Below are positions 1 to 5,840 of a stretch of 5,879 nt of DNA, in pieces; the stretch's first letter is position 1; each line of letters opens with the position of its first letter. This DNA comes from DASRTE01 sp035253685 (lineage in GTDB: Bacteria > Actinomycetota > Actinomycetes > Jiangellales > Jiangellaceae): positions 1-5,879 of the forward strand of contig DATFBR010000175.1 of NCBI GenBank assembly GCA_035253685.1. The letters run 5' to 3'. Below the pieces are notes generated by a model. It was given only the letters and a program-made list of their open reading frames with translations. It made no database searches and was not told the origin of the DNA. Both the position numbers and the translations under genes were made by a program.

Positions 1-144
1 TCCGACGCCGCGGCGGCCCGCGCCGGTCGGCAGCCGTCCGAGGTCGCGGCGATACTGGCCGGGCCCGCCCCTGCGGACGACGCGGCGCTGGTCCGGCTTG
101 CCGACATGCTGGATGCCCTGGAGCAGGAGGTACTCACGCCATGA
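1..144 (+). CDS. DUF4350 domain-containing protein, C-terminal end (partial)
   Basis: Only the last 47 codons are present; the gene begins before the window and ends at TGA 142-144. The readable tail runs from an Ala-rich stretch through LAGPAPADDAALVRLADMLD and then ALEQEVLTP. This 'LAGP..DDAALVRLA..LDALE.EV' pattern is how I recall the C-termini of actinobacterial DUF4350 proteins, membrane-associated proteins of unknown biochemical role that sit just before MoxR genes. The stop codon overlaps the ATG of the moxR-like gene (ATGA), and the ribosome-binding site of that gene lies inside this reading frame, so the two are probably translationally coupled. The family call rests on a short tail plus gene order; the reading frame itself is secure. 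Confidence 0.75.
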   Translation, partial: SDAAAARAGRQPSEVAAILAGPAPADDAALVRLADMLDALEQEVLTP

Positions 145-1121
145 CGTCCCCGGTGACCGACCCGGTGGCCGCCGATGCTGCCCGCGCCGCCCTCGTCGAC
201 CTGCGCCGCGAGGTCGCCAAGGCCGTCGTCGGGCAGGACTCCGTGGTCACCGGCCTGGTGATCGCGCTGCTGTGCCGCGGGCACGTGCTGCTCGAGGGTG
301 TGCCCGGCGTGGCGAAGACCCTGCTGGTCAGGACGCTCGCCGCGGCCCTCGATGTCCAGACCAAGCGGGTGCAGTTCACACCCGACCTGATGCCCGGGGA
401 CGTCACCGGCTCGCTGGTCTACGACGCGCGCACGGCCGAGTTCTCGTTCGCGCCCGGACCGGTGTTCACGAACCTGCTGCTGGCCGACGAGATCAACCGA
501 ACCCCGCCGAAGACGCAGGCGGCCCTGCTGGAGGCGATGGAAGAGCGCCAGGTCTCGGTGGAGGGGTCCCCTCGACCCTTGCCGGACCCGTTCGTCGTCG
601 CCGCCACGCAGAACCCGATCGAGTACGAGGGCACCTACCCGCTGCCGGAGGCCCAGCTCGACCGCTTCCTGCTGAAGCTGACCGTCGCCGTTCCCGAGCG
701 CGAGGCCGAGATCACAGTGCTCCGGCGACACGCCGACGGCTTCGACCCGCGTGACCTTGCGTCGGCCGGCGTCGGCCGGGTGGCCGGACCGGCCGACCTC
801 GCCGCCGGGCGGGTTGCCGTCGGAGGGGTACGGACCGGGCCCGACGTGCTGGGATACGTCGTCGACGTGGTCCGGGCGACCCGGTCCTCGCCGTCCCTCC
901 AGCTCGGCGTGTCGCCGCGGGGTGCGACCGCGCTGCTTGCCACCAGCCGGGCATGGGCGTGGCTGTCCGGACGCGACTACGTCACGCCGGACGACGTGAA
1001 GGCACTGGCCCGGCCCAGCTTGCGCCATCGTGTGACGCTCCGGCCGGAGGCGGAGCTCGAGGGCGTGACTGCCGACTCGGTGCTCGAAACCGTGCTGTCC
1101 ACCGTCCCGGTTCCGCGCTGA
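141..1121 (+). CDS. MoxR-family AAA+ ATPase
   Basis: A 326-residue MoxR ATPase, normal for the family (about 310-350). Visible motifs are Walker A GVPGVAKT at residues 53-60, Walker B LLLADEIN at 112-119, sensor 1 ATQNP at 155-159, EAQLDRF at 170-176 carrying the probable arginine finger, and GVSPRG at 256-261 as the sensor 2 region in the C-terminal lid. These correspond to the AAA_3 core followed by the AAA lid. MoxR proteins are cytoplasmic hexameric ATPases proposed to help metal or cofactor insertion or to remodel partner proteins, often with a DUF58/vWA partner, here the next gene. The ATG at 141 is chosen because AGGAGG lies at 125-130, ten bases upstream, and because it makes an ATGA overlap with the gene before. 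All key ATPase residues are present. The substrate is unknown. Confidence 0.96.
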   Translation: MTSPVTDPVAADAARAALVDLRREVAKAVVGQDSVVTGLVIALLCRGHVLLEGVPGVAKTLLVRTLAAALDVQTKRVQFTPDLMPGDVTGSLVYDARTAEFSFAPGPVFTNLLLADEINRTPPKTQAALLEAMEERQVSVEGSPRPLPDPFVVAATQNPIEYEGTYPLPEAQLDRFLLKLTVAVPEREAEITVLRRHADGFDPRDLASAGVGRVAGPADLAAGRVAVGGVRTGPDVLGYVVDVVRATRSSPSLQLGVSPRGATALLATSRAWAWLSGRDYVTPDDVKALARPSLRHRVTLRPEAELEGVTADSVLETVLSTVPVPR

Positions 1122-1146
1122 TGGCCTGGGAAGGGACCCGCGAACC

Positions 1147-2439
1147 GTGGTGCTGACCGGCCGTACCGCACTGATGGCGCTGCTCGGCGCCGGCGTGGTC
1201 GCGCTGGTGGCGCCCTCGGCCACCGGCGTCGCGGTCGTCACGACCGTCGTCCTGGTCCTCGTCGCGCTCGACGCGGCACTTGCCGGACCGGTTCGATCCC
1301 TGCGGATATCCCGCACCGGTGACCGCGCCGTACGGCTCGGTGAGACGGCGCGGGTCGTGCTTCACGTGTCGAACGACGAACGGCGCGTGCGCGGGGTCGT
1401 ACGGGACGCCTGGCCGCCATCGGCAGGCGTCAGCGGGGAGCGCGCCGCGCTGGACGTCGGACCGGGTGAGCGGCAGCTGATCGAAGTGTCCCTGCAGCCC
1501 ACGCGGCGTGGCGACCGGCCCGCCGATGTGGTCACCGTGCGAAGCATCGGGCCGCTGGGACTTGCCGGCCGGCAGGGATCACACTCCGTGCCGTGGACGC
1601 TGCGCGTCCTGCCGCCGTTCCGGTCGCGCCGGCACCTTCCTTCGCGGCTGGCCCGGTTGCGCGAACTCGACGGGCGGTCGGCGGTGCGGATCCGCGGTGC
1701 GGGAACCGAGTTCGACTCGCTGCGCGAGTACGTCGTCGGCGACGACACCCGCTCGATCGACTGGCGCGCGACGGCACGAGGCGGTGGCGTCGTCGTGCGG
1801 ACGTGGCGGCCCGAGCGCGACCGGCACGTCCTGATCGTCCTCGACACCGGCCGGACGTCGGCCGGACGGGTCGGCGACGCGCCGCGCCTCGACGCGGCCA
1901 TGGACGCCGCGCTGTTGCTGGCGGCGCTGGCGACGCGGGCCGGGGACCGGGTCGATCTGCTCGCGTTCGACCGCCGTCCGCGGGCCAGCGTCACGCGGTC
2001 GTCGCCGACGGAGATCCTGGCTCGGTTCGTCGACGCCATGGCTCGGCTCGAGCCCGAACTGCTCGAGACCGACTTCCGGGCCCTGGCCGTCGAGGTCTTG
2101 CAGCGGGCCGGCCGCCATTCACTGGTCGTGCTGGTAACGGGCCTGGACGCCGGGCCGGTCGAGGAGGGGTTGCTTCCCGTTCTCGGCCGGCTCACCCACC
2201 GGCATACTGTGCTGGTCGCCGCGGTCGCCGACCCACGCGTGGCAGAGATGGCCGCCGCCCGCGGCGACACGCAGGCCGTGTACGGCGCCGCCGCAGCCGA
2301 GCGCGACCGGGCCGGGCGGTTCCGCGTCTCCCGTCTGCTCGAACGTCACGGCGCCCATGTCGTGGACGCACCACCGGACGAGCTCGCACCCGCCGTCGCC
2401 GACGCCTACCTGTCGCTCAAAGCCGCCGGCCAGCTCTGA
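1147..2439 (+). CDS. DUF58 domain-containing membrane protein (vWA-like)
   Basis: A 430-residue protein. Two adjacent hydrophobic segments at about residues 8-25 and 27-47 should anchor it as a hairpin in the membrane, leaving the rest cytoplasmic. A beta-rich region follows (about 50-155), then the DUF58 hallmark at 184-210, with GTEFDSLREYVVGDD followed by RSIDWRATAR. Next comes a von Willebrand A-like fold beginning VLIVLDTGRT at 228-237. The metal-binding MIDAS position reads D233-T-G-R rather than DxSxS, as is common in DUF58 proteins, so metal binding may be altered. It follows the MoxR ATPase by 25 bases and is probably its partner. The GTG at 1147 is chosen because GGGAAGGGA at 1128-1136 sits ten bases upstream; a second GTG follows directly at 1150. 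An ATG at 1121 overlapping the moxR stop is in another frame and stops after 11 codons. Confidence 0.93.
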   Translation: MVLTGRTALMALLGAGVVALVAPSATGVAVVTTVVLVLVALDAALAGPVRSLRISRTGDRAVRLGETARVVLHVSNDERRVRGVVRDAWPPSAGVSGERAALDVGPGERQLIEVSLQPTRRGDRPADVVTVRSIGPLGLAGRQGSHSVPWTLRVLPPFRSRRHLPSRLARLRELDGRSAVRIRGAGTEFDSLREYVVGDDTRSIDWRATARGGGVVVRTWRPERDRHVLIVLDTGRTSAGRVGDAPRLDAAMDAALLLAALATRAGDRVDLLAFDRRPRASVTRSSPTEILARFVDAMARLEPELLETDFRALAVEVLQRAGRHSLVVLVTGLDAGPVEEGLLPVLGRLTHRHTVLVAAVADPRVAEMAAARGDTQAVYGAAAAERDRAGRFRVSRLLERHGAHVVDAPPDELAPAVADAYLSLKAAGQL

Positions 2440-2445
2440 CCCCTC

Positions 2446-2705
2446 TACTGTGCCCCCACCGAGGCCGAGATCGACCGTCGACGACGACAGAACCTGTGGG
2501 TTCCGATCCGCCGAGGCGCCTACGTCGACCGCAAAGTGTTCGATGCGATGAGCCGGCGAACAGCACCACCTAGCTTTGATCCACGCCGTCGTCCGGAGCC
2601 TCGACCTCGCGACGGTGGGGTGTCGGCACGGCGTCGGACCTGTGGGTCCTGTGTCCCCGGCAGGCCAGGCAGTCTGCAGGTCGAGTGCAATCCGAGACCA
2701 CCAGC
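2446..2705 (+). pseudogene. remnant of an AbiEi/DUF559-type gene (truncated, frameshifted)
   Basis: No intact gene is present, but three consecutive frames give protein-like text in the order expected for actinobacterial proteins with an AbiEi-antitoxin-like N-terminal winged helix (often with DUF559). Frame 1 (2446-2554) reads EAEIDRRRRQ, then LWVPIRRGAYVDRKVF; the 'VxxRRGxYV' end of the winged helix is the recognisable part. Frame 2 (2552-2617) reads AGEQHHLALIHAVVRSLD, matching the 'H..LI.AV.R.L' stretch that normally follows. Frame 3 (from about 2619) reads GVGTASDLWVL and, after it, QARQSAGRVQSE, resembling the next family segment. At least two frameshifts are needed, near 2550 and 2617. 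There is no start codon, and the remainder is cut off at the end of the convergent gene at 2710. The family comparison is from memory; chance similarity in GC-rich DNA is possible. Confidence 0.45.
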
Positions 2706-2709
2706 GTTC

Positions 2710-3681
2710 TCAGCTCTCCTTGTCCGTCATGCGCCTGGCGAGGTCGAGCCGCCGGCGGGCGTCGGCCAGTGCGTTGACCGCTTCATGTTGCCGCGCGCGA
2801 GCCTCGGAGAGGTGCGCCTGCGCGGTGACCTTGTCCCGCCGCGCTTCCATTCGCTGGCCTGCGAGCGAGCTCATCTTGTCGTCCGCGGCCTCAACCGCCG
2901 CCACGGCGTCAGCGAGCTCGTACTCGCGTTGCCAGTGCGCAAACTCGGCGAATGCAAGTTCCTCCTCCGCCCTGCGCAGGTCTCGGACCGTCTCAGTTCG
3001 AGGGTCGGGTGGTGAACCGGCGTCGTCCTGCACCACCTCGGCGTCCGTCAAGTCGACGCGCTCGGGCACCCTGCCGTCGGCCGAGGCACGCCTGCGCCGG
3101 GCGGCCAGCTCATCATCGACTGGAGGGAGATCCCAGTCAGCGGCTTTCTCGACCACCGTCCACTCCTCGGGCGAAGCCGCGGGCCCCAGGTCGACGTGTG
3201 GCCGCGGACCGAAGCCGTTGTGCGAAAGAGGTCTCACCAAACGCCCATTCCGAACAGTCAGAGCGCCGGCAAGATCGACCAGAGCGGCCTGCAGCGTTGC
3301 CTCGACCTCGGACAGCACGCCGTCGGTTAGCCGCAGGCCTGCCTCGGCCGCATGACGGCGCGCCCGATGAAGCAGATCGGTGATCAACTGCCGGCGCTGC
3401 TCGGTGAGGTTCCGCAGCTCCGAGCCGTCCAGCCCGGTCTGGGCTTCGCGCAGCTGCCGACCCATCGCGGACAGGCGATGCATCGCCACGGGATCCTGCG
3501 CCAACAGGTTCACCAGCCAGGCGCTACGAGTTGGTCGGCGCAATCTCTGCAGACGGTCGGCGAGCTCTCGGCTGCCGGCCGCCCGGGCCTGCCGTACCAA
3601 CTCGTTCCGCACAGCAACGAAATCGGTTGGCGGCAGGACATACAGTTCTCGGACGATCTCGTCCAGCTCGGGCATTGTCAT
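2710..3681 (-). CDS. conserved hypothetical protein with C-terminal coiled coil
   Basis: A 323-residue soluble protein of unknown function. The N-terminal third has the segment LDEIVRELYVLPPTDFVAVR at residues 6-25, followed by RAAGSRELADRLQRLRRPT (33-51) and AWLVNLLA (54-61), a pattern I recognise from uncharacterised actinobacterial proteins. The middle (about 150-230) is Pro- and charge-rich and probably flexible. Residues about 230-317 are almost entirely Glu, Arg, Ala, Lys and Leu, typical of a long coiled coil. No signal peptide or membrane segment is seen. The start is placed at ATG 3681 because GGGGAGAG lies seven bases upstream and the family segment begins just after it; the frame stays open upstream to 3864, but that extension is Arg/Leu-rich with no family resemblance. 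It lies 56 bases after the small Cys-rich gene and is probably co-transcribed with it and Ku. A structural or DNA-linked role is conceivable but not shown. Confidence 0.82.
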   Translation of the reverse strand: MTMPELDEIVRELYVLPPTDFVAVRNELVRQARAAGSRELADRLQRLRRPTRSAWLVNLLAQDPVAMHRLSAMGRQLREAQTGLDGSELRNLTEQRRQLITDLLHRARRHAAEAGLRLTDGVLSEVEATLQAALVDLAGALTVRNGRLVRPLSHNGFGPRPHVDLGPAASPEEWTVVEKAADWDLPPVDDELAARRRRASADGRVPERVDLTDAEVVQDDAGSPPDPRTETVRDLRRAEEELAFAEFAHWQREYELADAVAAVEAADDKMSSLAGQRMEARRDKVTAQAHLSEARARQHEAVNALADARRRLDLARRMTDKES

Positions 3682-3688
3682 CTGCACA

Positions 3689-3696
3689 CTCTCCCC
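3689..3696 (-). promoter_or_regulatory. ribosome-binding site fixing the coiled-coil gene start
   Basis: On the minus strand this reads GGGGAGAG, ending seven bases before ATG 3681. It is the only Shine-Dalgarno-like sequence near the plausible starts and rules against the longer frame. Its GGGG forms one arm of a possible hairpin (3693-3721). Confidence 0.6.
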
Positions 3697-3721
3697 GGCC
3701 AATCCAACGTGGCCGTCGGGG
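3693..3721. repeat. inverted repeat in the leader of the coiled-coil gene
   Basis: CCCCGGCC at 3693-3700 can pair with GGCC at 3711-3714 and GGGG at 3718-3721, with a three-base bulge (GTC) and a ten-base loop. In the minus-strand transcript the GGGG of the ribosome-binding site would lie in the stem, so folding could lower translation of the coiled-coil gene. The pairing is visible; regulation is an inference. Confidence 0.35.
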
Positions 3722-3737
3722 AACGTGCAACCCAGGA

Positions 3738-3944
3738 TCAGGAGGCAGCCACGAAGTCCTGCGCGTCCTGCTTCACGCAGCAGCCGCCGCCCAAGACTGC
3801 CAAACAGTCGATGATCAAGGAGTGCCGCATCGGATCTGCCGCGCCGCAGGCGGCATCGGTGCAATCCGACGTGCCGTCACCGTGCACCACGAGCGTTCCG
3901 TGGCAATGGTCGATGTCCGCACCACAGTCCTGGCACCTGCTCAT
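3738..3944 (-). CDS. small Cys/His-rich (zinc-ribbon-like) hypothetical protein
   Basis: A 68-residue protein with eight cysteines and four histidines. Residues 4-8 read CQDCG, followed by DHCHGT at 12-17 with H21 close by, then C28-x4-C33, H41, C47 and the pair C55-C56. The start 'CxDCGxxxDHCHGTxxxH' is a pattern I recall from small uncharacterised actinobacterial proteins; the spacing suggests a structural zinc site, but ligands cannot be assigned by eye. The ATG at 3944 is chosen because the recognisable part begins three residues later; a TTG at 3974 in the same frame would add ten unremarkable residues. Neither start has a clear Shine-Dalgarno sequence, so translation may be weak or coupled. 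It sits between ku (79 bases upstream) and the coiled-coil gene (56 bases downstream), all in one orientation. Confidence 0.75.
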   Translation of the reverse strand: MSRCQDCGADIDHCHGTLVVHGDGTSDCTDAACGAADPMRHSLIIDCLAVLGGGCCVKQDAQDFVAAS

Positions 3945-3990
3945 GCCATCGTTGGTACCAGCTGACGGCGTCAAGACCCGGCATTACGAC

Positions 3991-4010
3991 GGCGTGTTGG
4001 CGGGCACGCC
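3991..4010. repeat. small hairpin between ku and the Cys-rich gene
   Basis: GGCGTG (3991-3996) and CACGCC (4005-4010) are a perfect six-base inverted repeat around an eight-base loop, 13 bases past the ku stop in the minus-strand transcript. No run of U follows, so it is not a standard intrinsic terminator. It could partly separate expression of ku from the two genes after it, or be chance. Confidence 0.3.
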
Positions 4011-4023
4011 TGCGGAGCCGCCG

Positions 4024-4920
4024 CTATCCCCGCTTCTTTGGCGGCCCGGCTCCGCGTCCGGTCGGTACCGGCTTCTTTGGCCTCTTTGTCACCGCGCCGC
4101 TGGACGGCGCAGCGCGCCGGCCGCGCGCACCGTCGGCTGTCGACTTGCGCTGCTTGGCCGCCTCGATGCTGGCTCGCAGCGCAGTCAGCAAATCCAGCGA
4201 TGCCGCGCCGGCCCGCGACTCCTGGCTCAACGTGCGCCCAGAGGCCTTGGCGTCGATGAGGGCCGTCAGCGTTTCGCGGTGAACGTCACGGTACCGACCG
4301 AGGTCCAATTCCTCGTCGGACAACGAGTCGATCAAGGCTTCGGCCATGGCGAGCTCCTGCGTCGGAGCCGACCATTCGTCCTTGTCCGCCAGGAACGGGA
4401 ATCTGGGAGCGCGAACCTCGTCAGGCCAGAGCATGGTGGCCAGGACAAGCACATCCGAGTGCACCCGCAACACTGCGACGGTTTCGCGATCGCGCAACGT
4501 GAGCCTGGCGATGGCGACCCGGCCCAACTTCTGCAGCGCGTCCCGAAGCAGCCGATAGGCCTTGGCCGCATGCGGTTCTGGCTCCACGTAATAGCTGCGG
4601 TCGAGGTAAATCGGGTCGACGGCCTGTGCGGGCAGGAACGAGATCACGTCGATCGAGCGGGAGGATCTCTGTGGCAGCACGGCGAGATCGACGTCGTCGA
4701 GGACGACCGTCTCCCCCGTTGCCGTCTCGTAGCCTCGTGCGATTTCCTCGTACGGCACCTCCGCGCCGTCGATCGAGCAGACCCGCTTGTACTGCACGCG
4801 GCCGCCGTCGCTGGCGTGGATCTGGTGCGAGGGAACGTTCTTGCTCTCGGTCGCGACGTATAGCCGAACCGGGATCACCACCAAGCCGAAGGAGATGGTG
4901 CCCTTCCATACCATCCGCAT
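4024..4920 (-). CDS. ku: Ku protein, bacterial non-homologous end joining
   Basis: A 298-residue bacterial Ku. The homodimeric ring binds double-strand DNA ends and recruits the ligase LigD for end joining. The start MRMVWKGTISFGLVVIPVRL is the family signature, and RVQYKRVC at residues 41-48, VPYEEIARGYE at 55-65, IDVISFLPAQAVDPIYLDRSYYV (in the 90-112 stretch) and AYRLLRDAL at 121-129 all fit the Ku core fold. The core ends near residue 250. The last 43 residues contain about 14 Lys/Arg and one acidic residue; basic C-terminal tails are known in some actinobacterial Ku proteins and contribute to DNA binding. The start is set at ATG 4920 because GGAAGGAG ends six bases upstream and families start 'MRxxWKGxxSFGL'. 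ATG 4923 is three bases closer, and GTG 4968 would add 16 residues unlike Ku. No ligD is seen in the window. Confidence 0.96.
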   Translation of the reverse strand: MRMVWKGTISFGLVVIPVRLYVATESKNVPSHQIHASDGGRVQYKRVCSIDGAEVPYEEIARGYETATGETVVLDDVDLAVLPQRSSRSIDVISFLPAQAVDPIYLDRSYYVEPEPHAAKAYRLLRDALQKLGRVAIARLTLRDRETVAVLRVHSDVLVLATMLWPDEVRAPRFPFLADKDEWSAPTQELAMAEALIDSLSDEELDLGRYRDVHRETLTALIDAKASGRTLSQESRAGAASLDLLTALRASIEAAKQRKSTADGARGRRAAPSSGAVTKRPKKPVPTGRGAGPPKKRG

Positions 4921-4926
4921 CATCGT

Positions 4927-4934
4927 CTCCTTCC
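4927..4934 (-). promoter_or_regulatory. ribosome-binding site deciding the ku start
   Basis: On the minus strand this reads GGAAGGAG. It stands six bases before ATG 4920 and three before ATG 4923, which favours 4920 and rules against the upstream GTG at 4968. Confidence 0.65.
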
Positions 4935-4952
4935 GACCAACTGAGTGACGCG

Positions 4953-4982
4953 TAGACAGCCGTCCCACCAGTTCATTGTCAC
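4953..4982 (-). promoter_or_regulatory. weak candidate promoter for ku
   Basis: The minus strand reads GTGACA (4977-4982), an 18-base spacer, then TGTCTA (4953-4958), a loose match to the vegetative -35/-10 pattern, roughly 30 bases before the ku start. Actinobacterial promoters are poorly conserved, so this is a guess from position and sequence. Confidence 0.2.
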
Positions 4983-4992
4983 CGCGGTATTG

Positions 4993-5003
4993 GGCAATTT
5001 GCC
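4993..5003. repeat. 11-base palindrome upstream of ku
   Basis: GGCAATTTGCC is a perfect inverted repeat with five-base arms around one central base, about 73 bases upstream of the ku start. It is AT-rich in the centre, unlike the surrounding DNA, and has the size of a half-operator or small repressor site. A regulatory role is inference only. Confidence 0.3.
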
Positions 5004-5004
5004 A

Positions 5005-5022
5005 GCCCCGGGCCGTCGGGGC
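5005..5022. repeat. GC-rich hairpin upstream of ku
   Basis: GCCCCG (5005-5010) and CGGGGC (5017-5022) form a perfect six-base stem with a six-base loop. It lies next to the 4993-5003 palindrome, between the ku leader and the gene-poor stretch. On the minus strand it could act as a weak terminator for transcripts arriving from upstream, but no U-run follows. Confidence 0.3.
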
Positions 5023-5374
5023 CGGGACGATCAGAGCGGCAGGTGGTCGGTGTATGACTTCGGCTTCGTCCGGCGCATCGCCGACTGCGAACGCCGGTCA
5101 CCCGTGTTGACGCGGCGTGCGATGCGCCAGGTAGTGACACATCGGCCGCAGCCGCGACGAACGGCATGAGGGCCAGCGGCGGCTTGGCCTGGGACCGCCA
5201 TGCGATCCCGAACTGGCGGGGCCGTGGTCTCCGGCCACATGGGGATGCCGGCCGGCTTCAGGTCGCAGATCGATCGCAATTGGGCGCCGACGGAATGCGT
5301 CTGCTTTCCTCAAAGCAACTTCAACAGTCTGAGCGTGTTACGTTCCATTGGAACCGGTGCGACGCAAGAAGCCT

Positions 5375-5426
5375 TACCCATTGAACAAAGACGTGACCGT
5401 TACGTATACAACGTCACTGATGGGTA
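5375..5426. promoter_or_regulatory. nested palindrome containing a sigma70-like promoter
   Basis: An outer perfect repeat TACCCAT (5375-5381) / ATGGGTA (5420-5426) encloses an inner repeat GTGACcGTT (5393-5401) / AACGTCAC (5410-5417), eight pairs with one unpaired C. On the plus strand TTGAAC (5381-5386) and TATACA (5405-5410) stand 18 bases apart, a good match to the vegetative promoter pattern, with the -10 inside the inner palindrome. This arrangement is typical of a repressor operator over a promoter, as with TetR-type regulators. No intact target gene is seen directly downstream; it may lie past 5879, or the repressor may be absent. Confidence 0.4.
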
Positions 5427-5577
5427 GTGCACGACGCCTGCTTACGTTCGTTCGTGTCCTCCTCTGAGCACCGGCCAGGAGGTCGGGGGTCGTCGGTGCC
5501 CGTGACGTCGGCGTCAACGCCACCCGCCCCGCGTTCATCGGGCCGGGGGCGGGACCGATGGTCGGCGAGGGACCGTT

Positions 5578-5697
5578 CCCGGCGCATCGCGTGTAGCCGC
5601 CGCCCCACCGGACATGGCCGCCGAACAGACCGCAGACGCCGTGCGGCAGATGCTCGCCGACGAAAGCGTCGCCGGGCGGTCCTCGTCTGCCACATGA
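5578..5697 (+). pseudogene. possible tail of a decayed GT1-type glycosyltransferase
   Basis: One frame ending at TGA 5695-5697 reads VAAAPPD followed by AAEQTADAVRQMLADESVAG and a short Ser-rich end. This resembles the C-terminal part of MGT/GT1-type glycosyltransferases, where a 'P.....E.IADAVRRxLADESY' helix follows the nucleotide-sugar site. Upstream the same frame gives only Arg/Gly-rich text with no ribosome-binding site or family motif, and the donor-binding motif is missing. It could be a relic or chance; the helix is a common type found in many proteins. Confidence 0.22.
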
Positions 5698-5814
5698 CGA
5701 GCCGCTGAGATGAACTGGGATAACGCTTTGGCACTTGGTCGGTGCCATCAGTCGCCTTCTGCCGCAAGTGCGAGGGAGTTCATAGGGATTCACCCGACAG
5801 AGCTGAATGTGTCT

Positions 5815-5840
5815 CCTGCCTGTGAGGCGGCACTGGCAGG
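5815..5840. repeat. hairpin near the window end
   Basis: CCTGCCTGTG (5815-5824) and CACTGGCAGG (5831-5840) pair at nine of ten positions, with a six-base loop AGGCGG. No T-run follows on either strand, so a standard terminator is unlikely. It could be an RNA structure or protein-binding site in the leader of a gene beyond the window. Confidence 0.3.

Noticed and set aside
1289..1301. GGTTCGATCCCTG resembling a tRNA T-arm
   Set aside because: It lies inside the DUF58 coding region and no matching acceptor, D or anticodon arms can be found around it.
1362..2270. A 302-codon open frame on the minus strand
   Set aside because: It lies within the DUF58 gene, is dominated by Arg, Ser and Thr, and has no recognisable motif.
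1593..2573. A 326-codon open frame on the plus strand in another phase
   Set aside because: It overlaps the DUF58 gene, which has the family hallmark, and is extremely Arg/Pro/Gly-rich, the usual look of a shadow frame.
3682..3864. A 61-residue N-terminal extension of the coiled-coil protein
   Set aside because: It overlaps the 3' half of the Cys-rich gene, has no ribosome-binding site seen, and has no family resemblance; the start at 3681 has a good one.
3352..4863. A 503-codon open frame on the plus strand
   Set aside because: It runs opposite to ku, the Cys-rich gene and the coiled-coil gene. Its sequence has no family pattern, whereas the minus-strand frames carry clear ones. Long antisense frames are expected in GC-rich DNA.
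4921..5104. Upstream extension of the ku frame
   Set aside because: The frame is open beyond the ku start, but bacterial Ku begins at the MRxxWKG signature and a good ribosome-binding site sits directly before it.
5031..5279. An 82-codon minus-strand frame ending just before the 5005-5022 hairpin
   Set aside because: The hairpin after the stop is suggestive, but there is no ribosome-binding site, the first start is TTG, third-base GC is lower than in the real genes, and no family is recognised.
5374..5793. A 139-codon minus-strand frame
   Set aside because: It is Gly/Pro/Arg-rich without motifs, has no clear ribosome-binding site, and ends inside the nested palindrome.
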